Shown piece by piece: positions 45,008 to 57,143 of a stretch of DNA of 64,000 bases. A program made the translations under genes and the position numbers. The stretch comes from Candidatus Altimarinota bacterium (GTDB lineage Bacteria > Patescibacteriota > Gracilibacteria > BD1-5 > UBA2023). The DNA is taken from assembly GCA_023230505.1 (NCBI GenBank), contig JALNXF010000001.1, forward strand, positions 424,797 through 488,796, in the 5' to 3' direction. Numbering within the stretch: position 1 is the stretch's first letter; every line of letters starts with the position of its first letter. The notes below the pieces were generated by a model. The model saw only the letters and a program-made list of their open reading frames with translations. It had not been told where the DNA came from and did no database searches.

Positions 45008-46945
45008 CTATATATTTTTAATAAAAGAGTCTATTGAAAAATCTTTTCATTTAGAATCTCCAGGATACATAACTTTTGCAAGCTCAAAAAGAGATGAAAT
45101 TTCTCAATTATTATCAGCTAATTTTTTTGGTAGTTTATTGCTTTTGTCAGTCCTCATTTGTCTAATATTATTATTAAATATCAAAGGGTTAAATTGTTTT
45201 TCTAATTCTTTAATATCAGTATTTGTCGAGTCAAAACCAGGAATTAAAGCTTCTCAAATTGATTTAAGTCATAAAATTTTTTCCTCATATTCTAGTCAAT
45301 CTAATTCATTAATTTTTCAATTTCATTTTTGATTAATCTTATAAAGAATTTTATTTATTCATCAAAATAAAAAACCTAATCACATCTGATTCATATATCT
45401 TCACATACTTATTACATTTTTTACTTCATCTTTATTGCATGATTCTGTTCTATCTCAATATTTAACATTATATCTATCTCATTCTTTTGAAATATTTACA
45501 CTAAATCAATCATTATATGAAACAGTTTTTATTTCTCAATCTCTTCAGGCATCAAGATTTTTAAAAATTTCACCAAAAAAATCTCATCTATAATCTGAGT
45601 TTGGTGCATAAATAGTAGAAGATGAAAAATTTATTGAAGAATTATTACTTAAATTAACTTCTTTTTGTGATAAATTAAATCAAGTTTTTTGATTAAAATC
45701 TTTTAAAGCAGAATTTCATTTCTCCAATTCAGTCATTATCTCTTTATCCGATTTTCATTCGCTAATCAAATGTGCCATTACAGAGAAATCTCTTTCTTTA
45801 AATGTTTTTACTCTTTCTTGATCTATTTTTACTCAAGTAAATTTTTCTAAATTTTCTTTTAATTTTTTATAATCTGCAATATCTTCCAAAATATCATCAC
45901 TTGGATTTTTTAAATTCTCTTCTTCAAGTTTCTTAATCTTAACATCGATATTGGCTAATAAAATTTTTTGATTTTTTAATATTATAGGATTTGGATCTTT
46001 TTCTTTAGGAATATCTACTCATAAATTATATAATTTATTATCTTGCAATAATTCATATTTATGACTATCTGCCTTAAGTTCATTTGCTTTTAAGATAAAT
46101 TTCTTTAAATTCTCTCAATTAAATTTACTATTTTTTTGAATTTTTTGTAAAAAATCTTCTAAAAATTTTGCCCTATCTAAAGTTAGAACAGATTTTTCTT
46201 GGCTTTTAATTTGTTCTTTAAGTTCATTTTTTAAAAATTCTAATTCTTCCTTTGATAAACTACCTCTTGATTTAGATAAAATATCATTTAAAGAATCTTC
46301 AAAATCAAATAATACCAAATCTAACATTAATAAACTAGTAGCTCATTTATTATGAATACTTACAAATTCTATAAATTCCTGTCTTTCTTTTTTATTATTT
46401 TTAAAATAATTTAGTGTTAATTCTTTTTGTTTAGAAGTCATAAAATCTGCATTATCAGCAAGAATAAACTCATATATATCTTTATAATCTTCCTTTGTAA
46501 TCCTTTGATTACTTTCAATTTTTTTATTAAAATTTAATATATTAAATTTATTATGTATAATATTATTTAAATTTTCACTAAAATTATTTTTCTTTTCCTT
46601 AGAAAATTTTATTTGTTCAACATTAATCCAAGGATTATTATTTTCGCTTTCATTATCAAATCAAGTTTTTTTAGGTATAATATCTCACATTAAATCATCT
46701 AAATCTCATCTTGTACCTCATCTAATCCTAGCTATTATTTTTTGATGATCCTCTTCAGAAATAAGTTTATCCCTAAGAGATTCTAGTTTATGAAATTTTC
46801 AGGCTATAGAAAGGTTTTCATCGTATTTAATTTCAGCAAAATTAACTTCATAATCATCTAACTTAACAAAACTATCAGGAAGACAAGCATTTTCTTTTAA
46901 TTCAGTAGCTTCATTTAAACTTAATTGTCATTGTTTTTCACTCAT
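45008..46945 (-). CDS. Unknown protein, tandem paralogue 2
   Basis: 645 residues, no signal peptide, highly charged and helical in the first 400 residues, with a C-terminal domain of about 210 residues shared with the upstream neighbour. Shared blocks are INFSSSTIYAP, GDRTESCNKDEVKNVISMG, GLGFLFGGI, INELDGLEYEEKILGLK and SIGEALIPGFDSTNTDIKEL. The N-terminal regions align poorly. No known family recognised. It starts three bases after its paralogue's stop, so the two are co-transcribed behind the pilus genes. Confidence 0.75.
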
Positions 46946-46948
46946 ATA

Positions 46949-49012
46949 TTATAAATTATTAATAAATGAATCTATTGAAAAATCTTTTCTGTTTGAATCA
47001 GCTGGGTATAAAATTTTGGCTAATTGCTCTAAAGAAGAAATATTTCAAATTTGTCCCTTTAATTTGTCCGCAAATTTACAATTTTTATCAGATTTTGCTT
47101 GTTTAATTTTTTCATTAAAAATATCCTTATCTGTAAATTGTCTTTCTAATTCTTTTATATCTGTATTAGAACTATCAAATCCTGGAATTAAGGCTTCTCA
47201 AATTGATTTTAATCAAAGAATTTTCTCTGAATTATCTAATCAATCAAGTTCATTTATTTTAATTCAAGTCGGCTTAGAATTAATTTTTTCTATAACCCTA
47301 CTAATTCCTCAAAATAAAAATCCTAGTCAAATTTTTTTCATATACTTTCACATTTCAATTACATTTCTAACTTCTTTTCTCTCACAAATCTCAGTTCTAT
47401 CTCAATAATTTACTCTATATTTATTTCATGTTTTTGAAATATTAAAATTAAATCAATCATTAGAAGATAAAGTTTTTATATCTCAATCCTTTCCAGAATC
47501 AAGATTTTTGTATAATTCATTATAAAATTCTCTTCTATTGTCGGATGGAATATTTATAACTGAAGATGAGAAATTAATATTAGAAGAGATATTATTATTT
47601 TGATTAATAGTTTTTAATGCTGGATTTCATTTTTCTAATCAGGAATTTATTTCTTTATTAGACAATCATTTATTCTTTCATTCAATAATTTGTCAAATAT
47701 CTGCTGTAGTTAAAGTATTAAATCTTTTTGTAATAATATTTGAATCTTTATATTTTAAATATAATCAAATAATTTTATCTTGGGCTTCAATATTTATCTT
47801 TTTAAATCATAAAATTCTTCTAATTTCTTTCTCATTTTTTCATTCTAATTCATTTAAAAGTACATCATTTTCATTTAAAATTTTATTTAATTCAATGTAA
47901 TGTTCATCATTTTTTAAATTAATTGATTCTCAAGTAAAATATTTAATTTCATTTAAAGATAATTTATTAGTTTTTGTTCAATCTAAAGTTTTATTAAAAT
48001 CACTAATTACTTTAACTAAATCAAAAGTACAAGCGCTAATTTTAGATTCTTCATCTATTAAATTTAGAAGCTTTTTTCAGTTTTCTTTTCATAATTTTTT
48101 TACTAACTCTTGTTCAAATACTTTTCTTTTTTTATTAAATTCAAATAAATGCAATTTTCATAAAAAATCATAAAAAATAGAACCATTTATTGACGGGCAC
48201 ATGGCTCAAATTCTTACTTTTGAAAATTTATCTAAAAATACTTTTCTTTGAGAATTATTGCTAATCAAATAATTCTCAAATTCAATTTGTTTTCAATTAT
48301 TAAAAATATCTTCAATTGCTTTATTTGAATTTATTCAAGTACTTATAGCAATTTTAAATAATTCTTGATTAGGATTTAATTTTGTTTCAATAGTCTTTTT
48401 TACGGTATTAACTTGCACTCAAGTATTATTAATTTGATTATTTAACATTTGAAAAATTGTTGGATCATCAGAATTCATGCGCAATAGGTTAATATAATTA
48501 CTTATTAATTCTTCATAGGCCTTTTTTTGTTTTTCTGTCAGTGAACTATCATAAAAAATGATATCTTTAATTTCTGTATATATTTCTCATATAGAAGATC
48601 TAGTTATTTTAAGACTTTCTCTTAATGATTTATCAATTTCTCATCAAGTAGCTTTATCAAATAATTTATCTGAAACTCACTTTGTTTTTATTGCTTTATT
48701 AATATCATCTAACGTAGATTTCAATGGAGCAAGTTTTTTGTAGTAATCAACAAGATTTTTTTCATGATTTAAAACATTTTTAAATTCAGTTTTAAGTTTT
48801 TCTTCATCTATATCTTTTCTAAATAAAATATCCTCAATTCAATCAACTAATCTATTAAATTGCTCAGGCGGAAGATTTCTAATTTTAAAATCATTTATCA
48901 TTCTAATAGCCTCATTGCGAATTTTATCTTGTTTTTTATTATTCTTATCATCACCTCATACATCAAAAGATTTTAATTCTTTATACCAATCTTTATTATA
49001 TCATTCACTCAT
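46949..49012 (-). CDS. Unknown protein, tandem paralogue 1
   Basis: 687 residues, soluble, charged. The C-terminal 210 residues match the downstream paralogue nearly block by block: INFSSSVINIP, GDRTEICERKEVRNVIEMG, GLGFLFGGI, INELDGLDNSEKILGLK and SIGEALIPGFDSSNTDIKEL. The N-terminal 450 residues differ. Both end DFSIDSFI with N-L/N-I. The gene lies 120 bases after pilC on the same strand, past a hairpin. Function unknown; the conserved domain looks globular with alternating Gly and charged positions. Confidence 0.75.
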
Positions 49013-49070
49013 AAATTTTATTTTAAAAAATATCTTTCTTAATTTTATCATATTTTCTATTTTAATGCAA

Positions 49071-49098
49071 AAAATAGCCTTATTTTCATAAGGCTATT
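49071..49098. terminator. Hairpin between pilC and the tandem paralogues
   Basis: aaatagcctta and taaggctattt form an 11-bp stem with a six-base loop. It follows pilC in the transcription direction. Confidence 0.75.
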
Positions 49099-49126
49099 TA
49101 GATTCCCGCCTGCGCGAGAATGACAG
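49099..49126. repeat. Half copy of the double-hairpin repeat
   Basis: tagattcccgcc ... gcgagaatgacag matches the right half of the two complete copies. Confidence 0.6.
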
Positions 49127-49132
49127 ACCAGA

Positions 49133-50224
49133 TTATCCTACAAGTTCTGTGATTTTTATAACTGCAGCAAAAATTGAAAAGGCAAACCAAAGTACGAAAG
49201 TTCAGGCTATAGCAATTGCAAGAGGCTCAATCCATTTAACTAGAATTCAAATAGAATTATCAACTTCTCTTGTGTATTGAGTTGATATTTTATCACAAAC
49301 TTTATTAATAGTTGAAGTTTTTTCTCAGGCTGAAATCATTTGAATAAAATCGTTTGTAAAATATTTATGTCTTGGGTCTATATTTTCAATACTTTGAGTA
49401 ATTTTATTTCCAGATGCGACACTATTGGCTATCATTTCCATAGCCTCAATATAAATTGCATTATTACTTGATTCCCCAGTTAATTTTAGAGTTTTAATTA
49501 TTGGGATTCAAGCTCAAATTAGCAGTCATAGATTTGATGAAATTTGAGAGATAATATAATTTCTATAAACATCTCAAATTAGAGGTAAATTTAAAAATAA
49601 ATCATCAAAAACTCTTTTTCATGAATAAGATTTTCTGTAAATTTTTAGTGCCAAGAATCAAATAAAAATAACAAAAATTATCGCAACAATATTATTACTA
49701 AAAAATTCACTTGTATAAATTAAGGTTCTAGTTGAAAATGGAAGCTCTACTCAAGTTGTTTCAAAAAGTGGTCTTAATTTTGGGATTACATAAATCATAA
49801 TCACAAATAAAGCAAAAATTAAGAAAACTAAAATAATAATTGGGTAAGTTAGTGCTCATTTTACTTTTGCTTTTAAATCTTCTTGTTGGTGTAATTGGCG
49901 AGCAAGACTTGAAAATGAACGTTGCATAGTTCAAGAACTCTCCCCTGCTTCAACTATTGCAATTTCTTTTTTATCAAAAGTATAAGGTAATTTTTTCATA
50001 GAAATTGAAAAACTATCTCCAGATTCTATAAATAAAAGTAAATTTTGAATCTCCTTATATAATTTTGGATTATTTGTTTTCTCTAAAAAAGAGTAAAGAG
50101 CATCTACTACAGTCACTCATCAATCAATAAGATTAGCTAAATGTTCATATAATAGAGCTTTACCTTTTGTTGTAATTTTATGCCAAAAGTAGACTTCTAC
50201 TTTTTTCTCATCAATTGTATTCAT
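49133..50224 (-). CDS. pilC: Type IV pilus inner-membrane platform protein (PilC/GspF)
   Basis: 363 residues. Two copies of the GspF domain: the first with LIDGGVTVVDALYSF and EIAIVEAGESSGTM, the second with LIGAGIPIIKTLKLTG and FIQMISAGEKTSTI, each followed by membrane helices (ALTYPIIILVFLIFALFVIM; a final IEPLAIAIAGTFVLWFAFSI). It couples the motor ATPases to the pilus. The two genes before it encode PilO/PilN-like proteins. Confidence 0.92.
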
Positions 50225-50232
50225 TTTAATTT

Positions 50233-50784
50233 TTATTTAGCGAAATAATACATTCACAAATTAATAGAAGCTGTAATAGGTAAATCTGTTCTAGAATCAA
50301 AAGGAAAATTTACACTTTTAATAACGTATTTTATATTATTTTGATCTGAGCTTAAATATTTCAAATATTTATTTAAGACATCAACTTTTGAAGCTTCAAT
50401 ATTTAAAGAAATATCTCACATCATTAATCAATTTGGTAGTTTAGATCATTTCTCAATTGAAATATCATTTATAGCAACTCATTCCTTTGAACCAAATATG
50501 CTATCAATAATTTTATCTTCTCTAAAGCTAGATCCAAACCAAGAAATATCTTTTTTAGTTTTTTCATCCTTTGTAATATTATCTTTTATAGAAGTTAGTT
50601 CATCAAGCTTATTTTTTAATTCACTTGCTTGAGAATTTGATAATTCCAAATTAGTTTTAGCTTCAATATTGTCAGTATATAAATTTTTTGTAAAGAAAAA
50701 AGCAATGATAACAGCTAAAATAAGCAAAGCTGAAGCATACATACTTTTTTTGTTATTTTCATATAACATTGATTTAGTTTCCAT
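50233..50784 (-). CDS. PilO-like pilus accessory protein
   Basis: 183 residues. A short cytoplasmic tail, one membrane helix (about 15-33, ASALLILAVIIAFFFTKNLY), a coiled coil (SNSQASELKNKLDELTSIKD), then a ferredoxin-like domain ending SVNFPFDSRTDLP. This plan is that of PilO/GspM. It lies eight bases before pilC. PilN is the alternative. Confidence 0.65.
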
Positions 50785-50804
50785 AAATTTAAAATTAAAT
50801 TATA

Positions 50805-51368
50805 TTATTTAGATAATTGCATAGAAATCTCAAAACTTCTTTTTAGGTAATCTCAGCTAATATTAGACACAGGATTAAGTATAAACATATTTTTGTTTTC
50901 ATCTCTGTAGTCTTTAATAAAGCGAGAAATTTTCTCTACAGCATCCTTTTCTTTTGTTAAGCTAGCCATTGCTGAAGTTGAAATCTTTCATTCTTGATAA
51001 GAAAATCAAGAAAAATCAAGACTGTATTTTTTTGATATTGACTTTAACTCATCAATATAAATATAAGCCTGTGAAGCTAAAATATTTTTTTCGATTTCAG
51101 GCATTGCAGATTTTACAGTATTATAAGCTAGAATTTCTGAATTATCTTCAAGTTTTGTTATTTGATCTTGAAAACCTGTTATATCAGATTTCGCTTTTTC
51201 TAAATCTTTTGTAAGATTTAAATTTGTAATATACAAGTAAATACTTGCAATAATTACCAAAGTAAATAAAATTGTTGAAATAGTAAGATAAACTCAAGAT
51301 TTACCCTTTAGAGTGGCATTCATATCTTGTTTTAATTCTTCCTTATTTCATAGATTTGTTTTTTCCAT
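50805..51368 (-). CDS. PilN/PilO-like pilus accessory protein
   Basis: 187 residues. Cytoplasmic start of about 25 residues, one membrane helix (about 27-47), a coiled coil (LTKDLEKAKSDITGFQDQI), then an alpha/beta domain ending SFEISMQLSK. First gene of the pilus set on this strand, divergent from tsaE. The pair with the following gene suggests PilN and PilO, which form a heterodimer around PilM; PilM and the motor ATPases are not in the window. Confidence 0.6.
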
Positions 51369-51455
51369 ATAGTTATGTTAGAAAATAATCTAAGTACATC
51401 TTATCATAAAACCTAAAATATTGCAAAAAAATACACATTTATAATAATAAAAAAT

Positions 51456-51848
51456 ATGAAAATTAAATTAAATGGCTTAAATAAGCTAAAATTAAAAATT
51501 AAAAATTGAGACATAATTTTCCTTTATTGAGACTTATGAGCTGGAAAAACTACTTTTATAAGTTATTTTATAAGTGAAATTTTAGGAATTAATGAAAAAG
51601 TGAAAAGTCCAACTTATATTCATTACAAAAAATATCTAGACCATATTTATCATTTTGATTTATACAAATTAGAAAACTACGATGAATTTGTGAATATCGG
51701 CTGAGAAGAAATTTTTGACGATAAAAATAATATTTCATTTATTGAATGGCCCGAATTAATAGAAAATGTATATTCCCCTACTTATAAAATATACATCACA
51801 AAAACAGAAACAGAAGATGAGAGAGAAGTTGGGATTGTGAAAATATAA
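51456..51848 (+). CDS. tsaE: tRNA threonylcarbamoyladenosine protein TsaE
   Basis: 130 residues. Walker A LYGDLGAGKTTF, then VKSPTYIHYKKY and IYHFDLYKLENYDEF, and EWPELIENV, all diagnostic of TsaE. It is the ATPase that drives t6A synthesis on tRNA with TsaB and TsaD. Followed by a palindromic repeat and a convergent gene. Confidence 0.95.
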
Positions 51849-51852
51849 TTGA

Positions 51853-51920
51853 TTGTCATTCCCACGAAAGTGGGAATCTTCCTAACATTTTGTAGATTCC
51901 TGCCTACGCAGGAATGACAG
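51853..51920. repeat. Double-hairpin dispersed repeat (copy 2)
   Basis: The same arms and hairpins as the copy between atpD and atpC (cattcccac...gtgggaatc and attcctgcc...gcaggaatgacag), differing at a few positions, some of them compensatory in the stems. Confidence 0.8.
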
Positions 51921-51951
51921 AAAAAATGTGAATGACAAATTAAAAAAAATT

Positions 51952-52968
51952 TTAAAATTCTAATTCTTTTAATTCAAAAGTAGTTCAATCTTCTGTGGTT
52001 AAGATGACATTAGAATCAACAAATTCAAGATATTTAATATTATTTTCAGTTTCATAAATTATTTTTCTATCTCTTGTATCAATATTATTTAAAACTAAAA
52101 TATCTCATTTTCTTTCTCAAAAATTGAGAATATTTAATTTTTCTTTATCTTTTTGGTTAATTAATCAGATAATTTTACCTTCAGAAACTACAATATAATC
52201 ATTAAAAATTGTATTTTTTGTTTTTGTGTTATTTGAAACATCATATAAATAAGTTCAAACAATAGTATTAATAAGATATTTTCAGTCAAAATTAGCTTTT
52301 TTCGGATAAATAATTTTATCATCAATATTTAGAGAATAATTCATATTATTTGTTAAATCATACAAATAATTAAAATTTCAACTTTTTATTACAAGAAGTA
52401 AATCATTTTTATTAAAAATAACTTCATCAATTTTCTTTCACTCAATATTTAAAATTGGCTTTATAATTCACTTTTCCTCTGAATAAACAGAAAAATCCGG
52501 ATCATAACTATAATAGAAAACTTGAGTTCATTTTACTCAAATTATAGTCTTTTTATCTTCTAAATCAGTTGAGCCAGACGAAGAATTTATTTGTTTAAAT
52601 TTTAGAAGTGCAATTTTTTCTTCACTTGGAGTCTTAATTTCCTCTATATAAACTAATTTCTCAAAAGTTAATTTTATAGCTTTATTTTCTCATCTTTGCA
52701 AAGTTGTACTCAAACTGATATCTTTATATCAAGTGATATTTGCTGAAATAAAATATGAAAAAGGCGGAACATTTCATAAACTACATTTTTGATCACAAAT
52801 TATATCATATTTTTTATATTCAGATTCCATTTTTATAGTAACTCAAGTGAAACTTCAGACATCAAAAGTAATACTTGCAACATTTGCAACAAAAAAATAA
52901 TAGTAAATTCAAAAAATTCCTCAAAATATTATTGTAAGAATTAGCATTGCTGTAAGCCTATTTGACAC
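51952..52968 (-). CDS. Membrane-anchored PEGA-like protein
   Basis: 338 residues from a GTG start; an in-frame ATG seven codons later is the alternative. One membrane helix near the start (LILTIIFGGIFGIYYYFFVA), then a region of about 70 residues (ITFDVGSFTGVTI ... FSYFISANITGYKDISLS) with the layout of a PEGA domain, and a long beta-rich C-terminal part that looks like a few blades of a propeller (repeated Y-L-Y/I-D-V/L pattern, e.g. NYLYDLTNN, TYLYDVSNN). Exact function unknown. Confidence 0.65.
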
Positions 52969-53059
52969 GAAAATAAAATTAAAAAATAAAAATCTCTTTA
53001 CAAAGTTTTTTATATAAATACACTCTTTTATATAATATTTTTTTTGTTAATAAAATCAA

Positions 53060-53749
53060 ATGAAAAGAGAATTAAAGTTTTTACTGGAAAAATTTAAGGC
53101 ATGAGAAAATATACAACCTCTTCTTGTAGATAATGTAGAAATTTGCGAAATAGTTAATTATCTAAACGATTCTAATATTGAATCAATTCAAGATATAGAA
53201 AATGAATACACAAGAAATGTTTTTATATTTAAGACTGAGGAAAAAAGTTTTAAAATAGAAAAAACCAGAGAAATTATAGAAAAAGCTTCAATAAAACCAA
53301 GTTGAGATTTTAATATTTTTATAATTGAAGAAATAGATAAATTTACAGACCAAGCCTGAAATAGCTTACTTAAAGTATTAGAAGATGTTCCAAAATGAAT
53401 AATATTTCTTCTCACTTCAAATTCTAAGGAAAATATTATCGAAACTATAACATCTCGTATTTTATTTTTCTCAACAAATTTTACAATATATGAGCTAAAT
53501 GAAGAAATTAAAACAAAAATTGATAATTTTTTTAAGGGATCTAAAAATGAATTTATCACTTATATTTTCTCATCAAAAATAGAAAAAAGTGAATATCTAG
53601 CAATACTTTATTATATCAAAGAAAAACTCAAAGAAAGTGACCAAGATACCTCAATCTACAAACTAATTGAAGAGTCTATACAAAATATTTATTCCACAAA
53701 TGCAAACGCAAAATGGATAGTTGATATGGTGGTTTTAAGTTTGAAGTAA
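53060..53749 (+). CDS. holB: DNA polymerase III delta-prime-like subunit
   Basis: 229 residues, about two thirds of the usual length. The core reads FIIEEIDKFTDQAGNSLLKV and LEDVPKGIIFLLTSN, then ETITSRILFFS, matching the D-E-x-x...N-x-L-L-K-x-L-E-E-P-P and S-R-x motifs of clamp-loader subunits. No P-loop is present, as in delta-prime. The C-terminal collar domain is reduced. Upstream of an unknown gene. Confidence 0.75.
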
Positions 53750-53825
53750 GATTTTTCAAAAAAAGCTTGACTTTATATTAGAAATGCCTATAAACAATAA
53801 ATCTTATTTAATAACTTTAATAATT

Positions 53826-54239
53826 ATGGACAAAATTAGAGAGCAAGGAACATCTCCAAAAAAAGGAGTTAATACAGGTAAAATACAACAAACTGTTTGA
53901 GTAACAAAAGAAAATCTATTAATTCTAATTGAACCATCTACTGAGTTGAATGAATTAAATAAGGAATGATTTAAGGTATCTTTTAAACACGAAATAGAAA
54001 GTCCAAAAGAATATACAGAACTATTAAAATTTTTAGATTTAAACTGAATAGAGGATTTAACAGTTAAACTAGATAATGGTAAAATAATAGAAAATCCTAA
54101 AGAAGCTGTATGACATGATACGTTTATATTTTATGATAAATGAATCATCCCTCTTCTTAGTGAATTATATCAAAAAAATGTTCAAGCAAATGTTATCCAA
54201 AAATGAAATGCGATATTTATCTCAAGAACTACACATTAA
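53826..54239 (+). CDS. Unknown soluble protein
   Basis: 137 residues, mixed alpha/beta, no signal or membrane segment: begins MDKIREQGTSPKKGVNTGK, later EYTELLKFLDLNGIEDLTVK, ends AIFISRTTH. Not recognised. Followed closely by a terminator that also lies inside a convergent open frame. Confidence 0.65.
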
Positions 54240-54512
54240 GAAACAAAAAAAGTGATTAAAATCACTTTTTTTGTTTAGTATTTTTTTATTATACATTCTT
54301 GTAATCAAAAAAATTAAAATTAATCAAACTGAAATAAAAAATAACCTCAAGAAATACTCGTTCCATGAATAATATTCAAAATTTGAGTTATGTGACCGCT
54401 TTCATTTAGGTAGCATAAGAGCTCATATAATAATCATAATAAAAATTCATAATGATAAAGATATTTTTGCTTTAATTTCATTATTTTTGTTATCATTTTT
54501 TTTCTTAATCAT
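54165..54512 (-). CDS. Small two-helix membrane protein, overlapping convergent gene
   Basis: 115 residues with two hydrophobic helices (about 20-37 and 58-75), separated by a polar loop (KGKRSHNSNFEYYSWNEY). There is no stop codon before the terminator hairpin, so the frame continues through it and 75 bases into the convergent gene before TAA. The membrane part is convincing; the C-terminal 40 residues may be an artefact of that read-through. Confidence 0.5.
54243..54276. terminator. Bidirectional terminator
   Basis: aaaaaaagtgatt and aatcacttttttt form a long stem with a short loop, with A and T tracts. Confidence 0.85.
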
Positions 54513-54734
54513 TTTCCTTAAATTAAATAATATTACTTCCCTTCCTTCTTATATAATTCATTCATATTTTAATTAATTTCAAATATTGTTTTAATCTTTT
54601 GTTTTTCTTATAATTCAGTATTTATAATATTAGGAAGAGCTGAATTTAAATTAGTTATCTTATTAAAATATTAAATAATATACGCACATTGTACGGTAAA
54701 TGAATTTTTTTGTCAAAAAAACAGGAAAATTAGT

Positions 54735-54762
54735 TTGACAAAAATTATTTTTTTCTTATAAA
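54735..54762 (+). promoter_or_regulatory. Consensus promoter of the AAA+ gene
   Basis: TTGACA and TATAAA separated by 16 bases, 29 bases before the start. The rest of the 280-base gap to the left is AT-rich and holds nothing else recognisable. Confidence 0.65.
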
Positions 54763-54791
54763 AAGTATATTATAACTTAAATAATTATTAA

Positions 54792-56666
54792 ATGAATACT
54801 TTACGTAAAGAACAAATTGTACAATCGTGAATAGTTTTAAATAGGACTAACATTAAAGATCATGTGCAAGCTCTAAATATTGATATACTAAAGAAAATAT
54901 GAGAAGAAAAAATTAATAATTATTTAGAGAAAAAAATAAAAAATTTTTCCATAGAAGACTTAAATGCACTTCAATATAAAATTGAAAAATTTTATTGAAT
55001 TATATTTGATAATAAAGTAAGTTTTTATAAGAATTTGTTCACTACAATTACTAATTGAGTGTTGCTTCCCGATTATATTGATAATTGGAAACAGGAAGAT
55101 ATAGACAAAGAGCTTGATAAAATACTTTGAAATGTAATTAATAAGGTAAATATAATAATTTCAAGCAATTGATTTTATGGTGTAAATATTTGATCTGAAG
55201 CAGCTTTTTTATATGAAATAGATCATTTATGAGCTTTATTTGAAAGAAGTTTTAATATTTGATGAAATTTTGGAACAAATCAATATTATTTAAATCAAGA
55301 AAATTGAATTTATGAAAGTTATTTTACTGTAAAATTAACCAATACTGAAGTAATAGATGACGGAGATCCTACAACGGTAAAAATAAAAAAAGAAAAAGTA
55401 GTAAATTATAGTACTATTACAAAAGAACTTGGAGCTTATTTTTGAAAATCAAAAAATGGTGAATATTTTATAAAGGAATGAATTCATAAAGGTTTTTATA
55501 TAAAAGTTTCAAAAATAACTGATTCATGAAGAGTTTATTGAGATTTTGTTGATGACTATTGTACTGTGACTATTCATAATCCAGAATTAGCAAATGATAT
55601 TAGTCCAGAAGATACAAAAAATTTATTTATTTCAATGTTAGACTTAAATAATTTAGTTATAAATTTTTTATGAGATGTAACTAATCATAAATGATGAAAA
55701 CGCTTTCATGCTTTTAGTAGTAATTCATTACTTTATAGTGAAGATGTATCAAAAATTACTAAGGAAGACAAAGAAAATGATGAAAAATTAGAAGCTAAAT
55801 TTAAAAATTTTCTTGTAAAAATGAAAAATCCTGTTTATTTTAATGAAATAGGATGACAAGAAGAGGCAAAAGAAGAATTAAAATTAATTATAAAAACTTT
55901 CAAATTTGAAGAAATAATGAAATCTTGGTGAACAAAAAATACATCATGAATTATTTTTGAATGACCTTCTGGAACTGGTAAAACACTATTAGCTAAAGCG
56001 CTAGCTAGTGAAATAGATGCAGAGGTATACCTTATAAAACTAACAGATATTTCAAAAAGTGCATTAGTAAATACCTCATCTAATAATATTTCCGATTTAT
56101 TTAAATTCTTAAGATTAAAAGCTTGAGTTGAAAGCAAAAAAATAATAGTAATTTTAGATGAGCTTGATGCACTTTTTAAGAGTAGAAATGAAATAAATCA
56201 AAGTAGCGAAGATACAAAAGTAGTAAATACATTCTTATCAGAAATGTGATGATTTGAGGATTTAGAAAATATAGTATTTATATGAACAACGAATAATCTG
56301 GAAGCTATTGATAAAGCTGTAGTGCGCTCTTGAAGAATGTCTCTTCAAATAAAAATTGATTTACCAAATAAAAAATGAATTGAGGAAATTTATCAAATTT
56401 ACCTAGATAAAGCAAAAAAATGAACTGAAAGAAAAATATTAGCTGATGATATAGATATTTCTAAATTAATTTCATCAAGCAAATGATTTAGTGGAGCGGA
56501 TATTGAAGAAGTAATTCGTATGGTACTACAGAAAAAAGCAATAGAAGAAGCAGAATGAGCCCCAAAAGAAACTCTAATAATTAAAACTGAAGATATTATT
56601 TCAGCGATTAATAAGATTAAATCAAGAGGAAAAAAGAAAACGATAAAAATAGGGTTTTTAGATTAA
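54792..56666 (+). CDS. AAA+ ATPase of FtsH/Cdc48 type without protease
   Basis: 624 residues. The first 350 residues are an unrecognised, mostly helical then beta-rich region. The ATPase domain has FEGPSGTGKTLLAKALA (Walker A), IIVILDELDALFK (Walker B), FIGTTNNLEAIDKAVVRSGR (sensor and arginine finger) and FSGADIEEVIRMVLQ (sensor 2). It follows YFNEIGGQEEAKEEL, the usual start of FtsH-like modules. There is no HExxH zinc site and no membrane helix, so it is not FtsH. An unfoldase with a novel N-terminal adaptor is inferred. Confidence 0.85.
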
Positions 56667-56674
56667 ATTAAAAA

Positions 56675-57118
56675 TTATTTTCAAATAAATATATATAATA
56701 ATAACGATGAAATTATTCATCATATAAATCAAGATATCGTTGATATTAAAAAGGGATAATCTTCATTTATTAACTCAATTTTAGTTTTAAAGTCTGAAAA
56801 ATTATTTAAAAATATATTTCACTTATTTGTAATTAATACAATAAATAAATTATCCGAAATATACCATTCAGAAGGGACTTGTTTTCAATCTAATGTCAAT
56901 ATTCAAATGCATTCATCAATAAAAACTTTTTGTTTGAATTCTTTTTTTAAAATTATTTCAGTATGTAAATCAATAATTATATATCAATTATCTAATAACC
57001 ATTTATAAATAATTCATTCATTTTCTGTTAAAATCTCATCAATTATATCAAATGGAATTCAATTTATTTTTTTTAAAATTTTATAAATATCTCTATTTTT
57101 TGGTTCATTTTTATTCAT
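56675..57118 (-). CDS. Tail-anchored small protein of unknown function
   Basis: 147 residues. Soluble N-terminal part with a strand-rich middle (IIDLHTEIILKKEFKQKVFI) and a C-terminal hydrophobic helix (SGFIGGIISSLLLYIFIGK) directly before the stop, so it is probably anchored by its tail. Not recognised. Convergent with the AAA+ gene, 8 bases apart. Confidence 0.65.
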
Positions 57119-57143
57119 TTATTTTAAATAAAAAATTAATATG

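Noticed and set aside
46100-47410. Plus-strand and short minus-strand open frames under the standard code
   Set aside because: They are fragments or shadows of the two long minus-strand paralogues, which become continuous once TGA is read as Gly.
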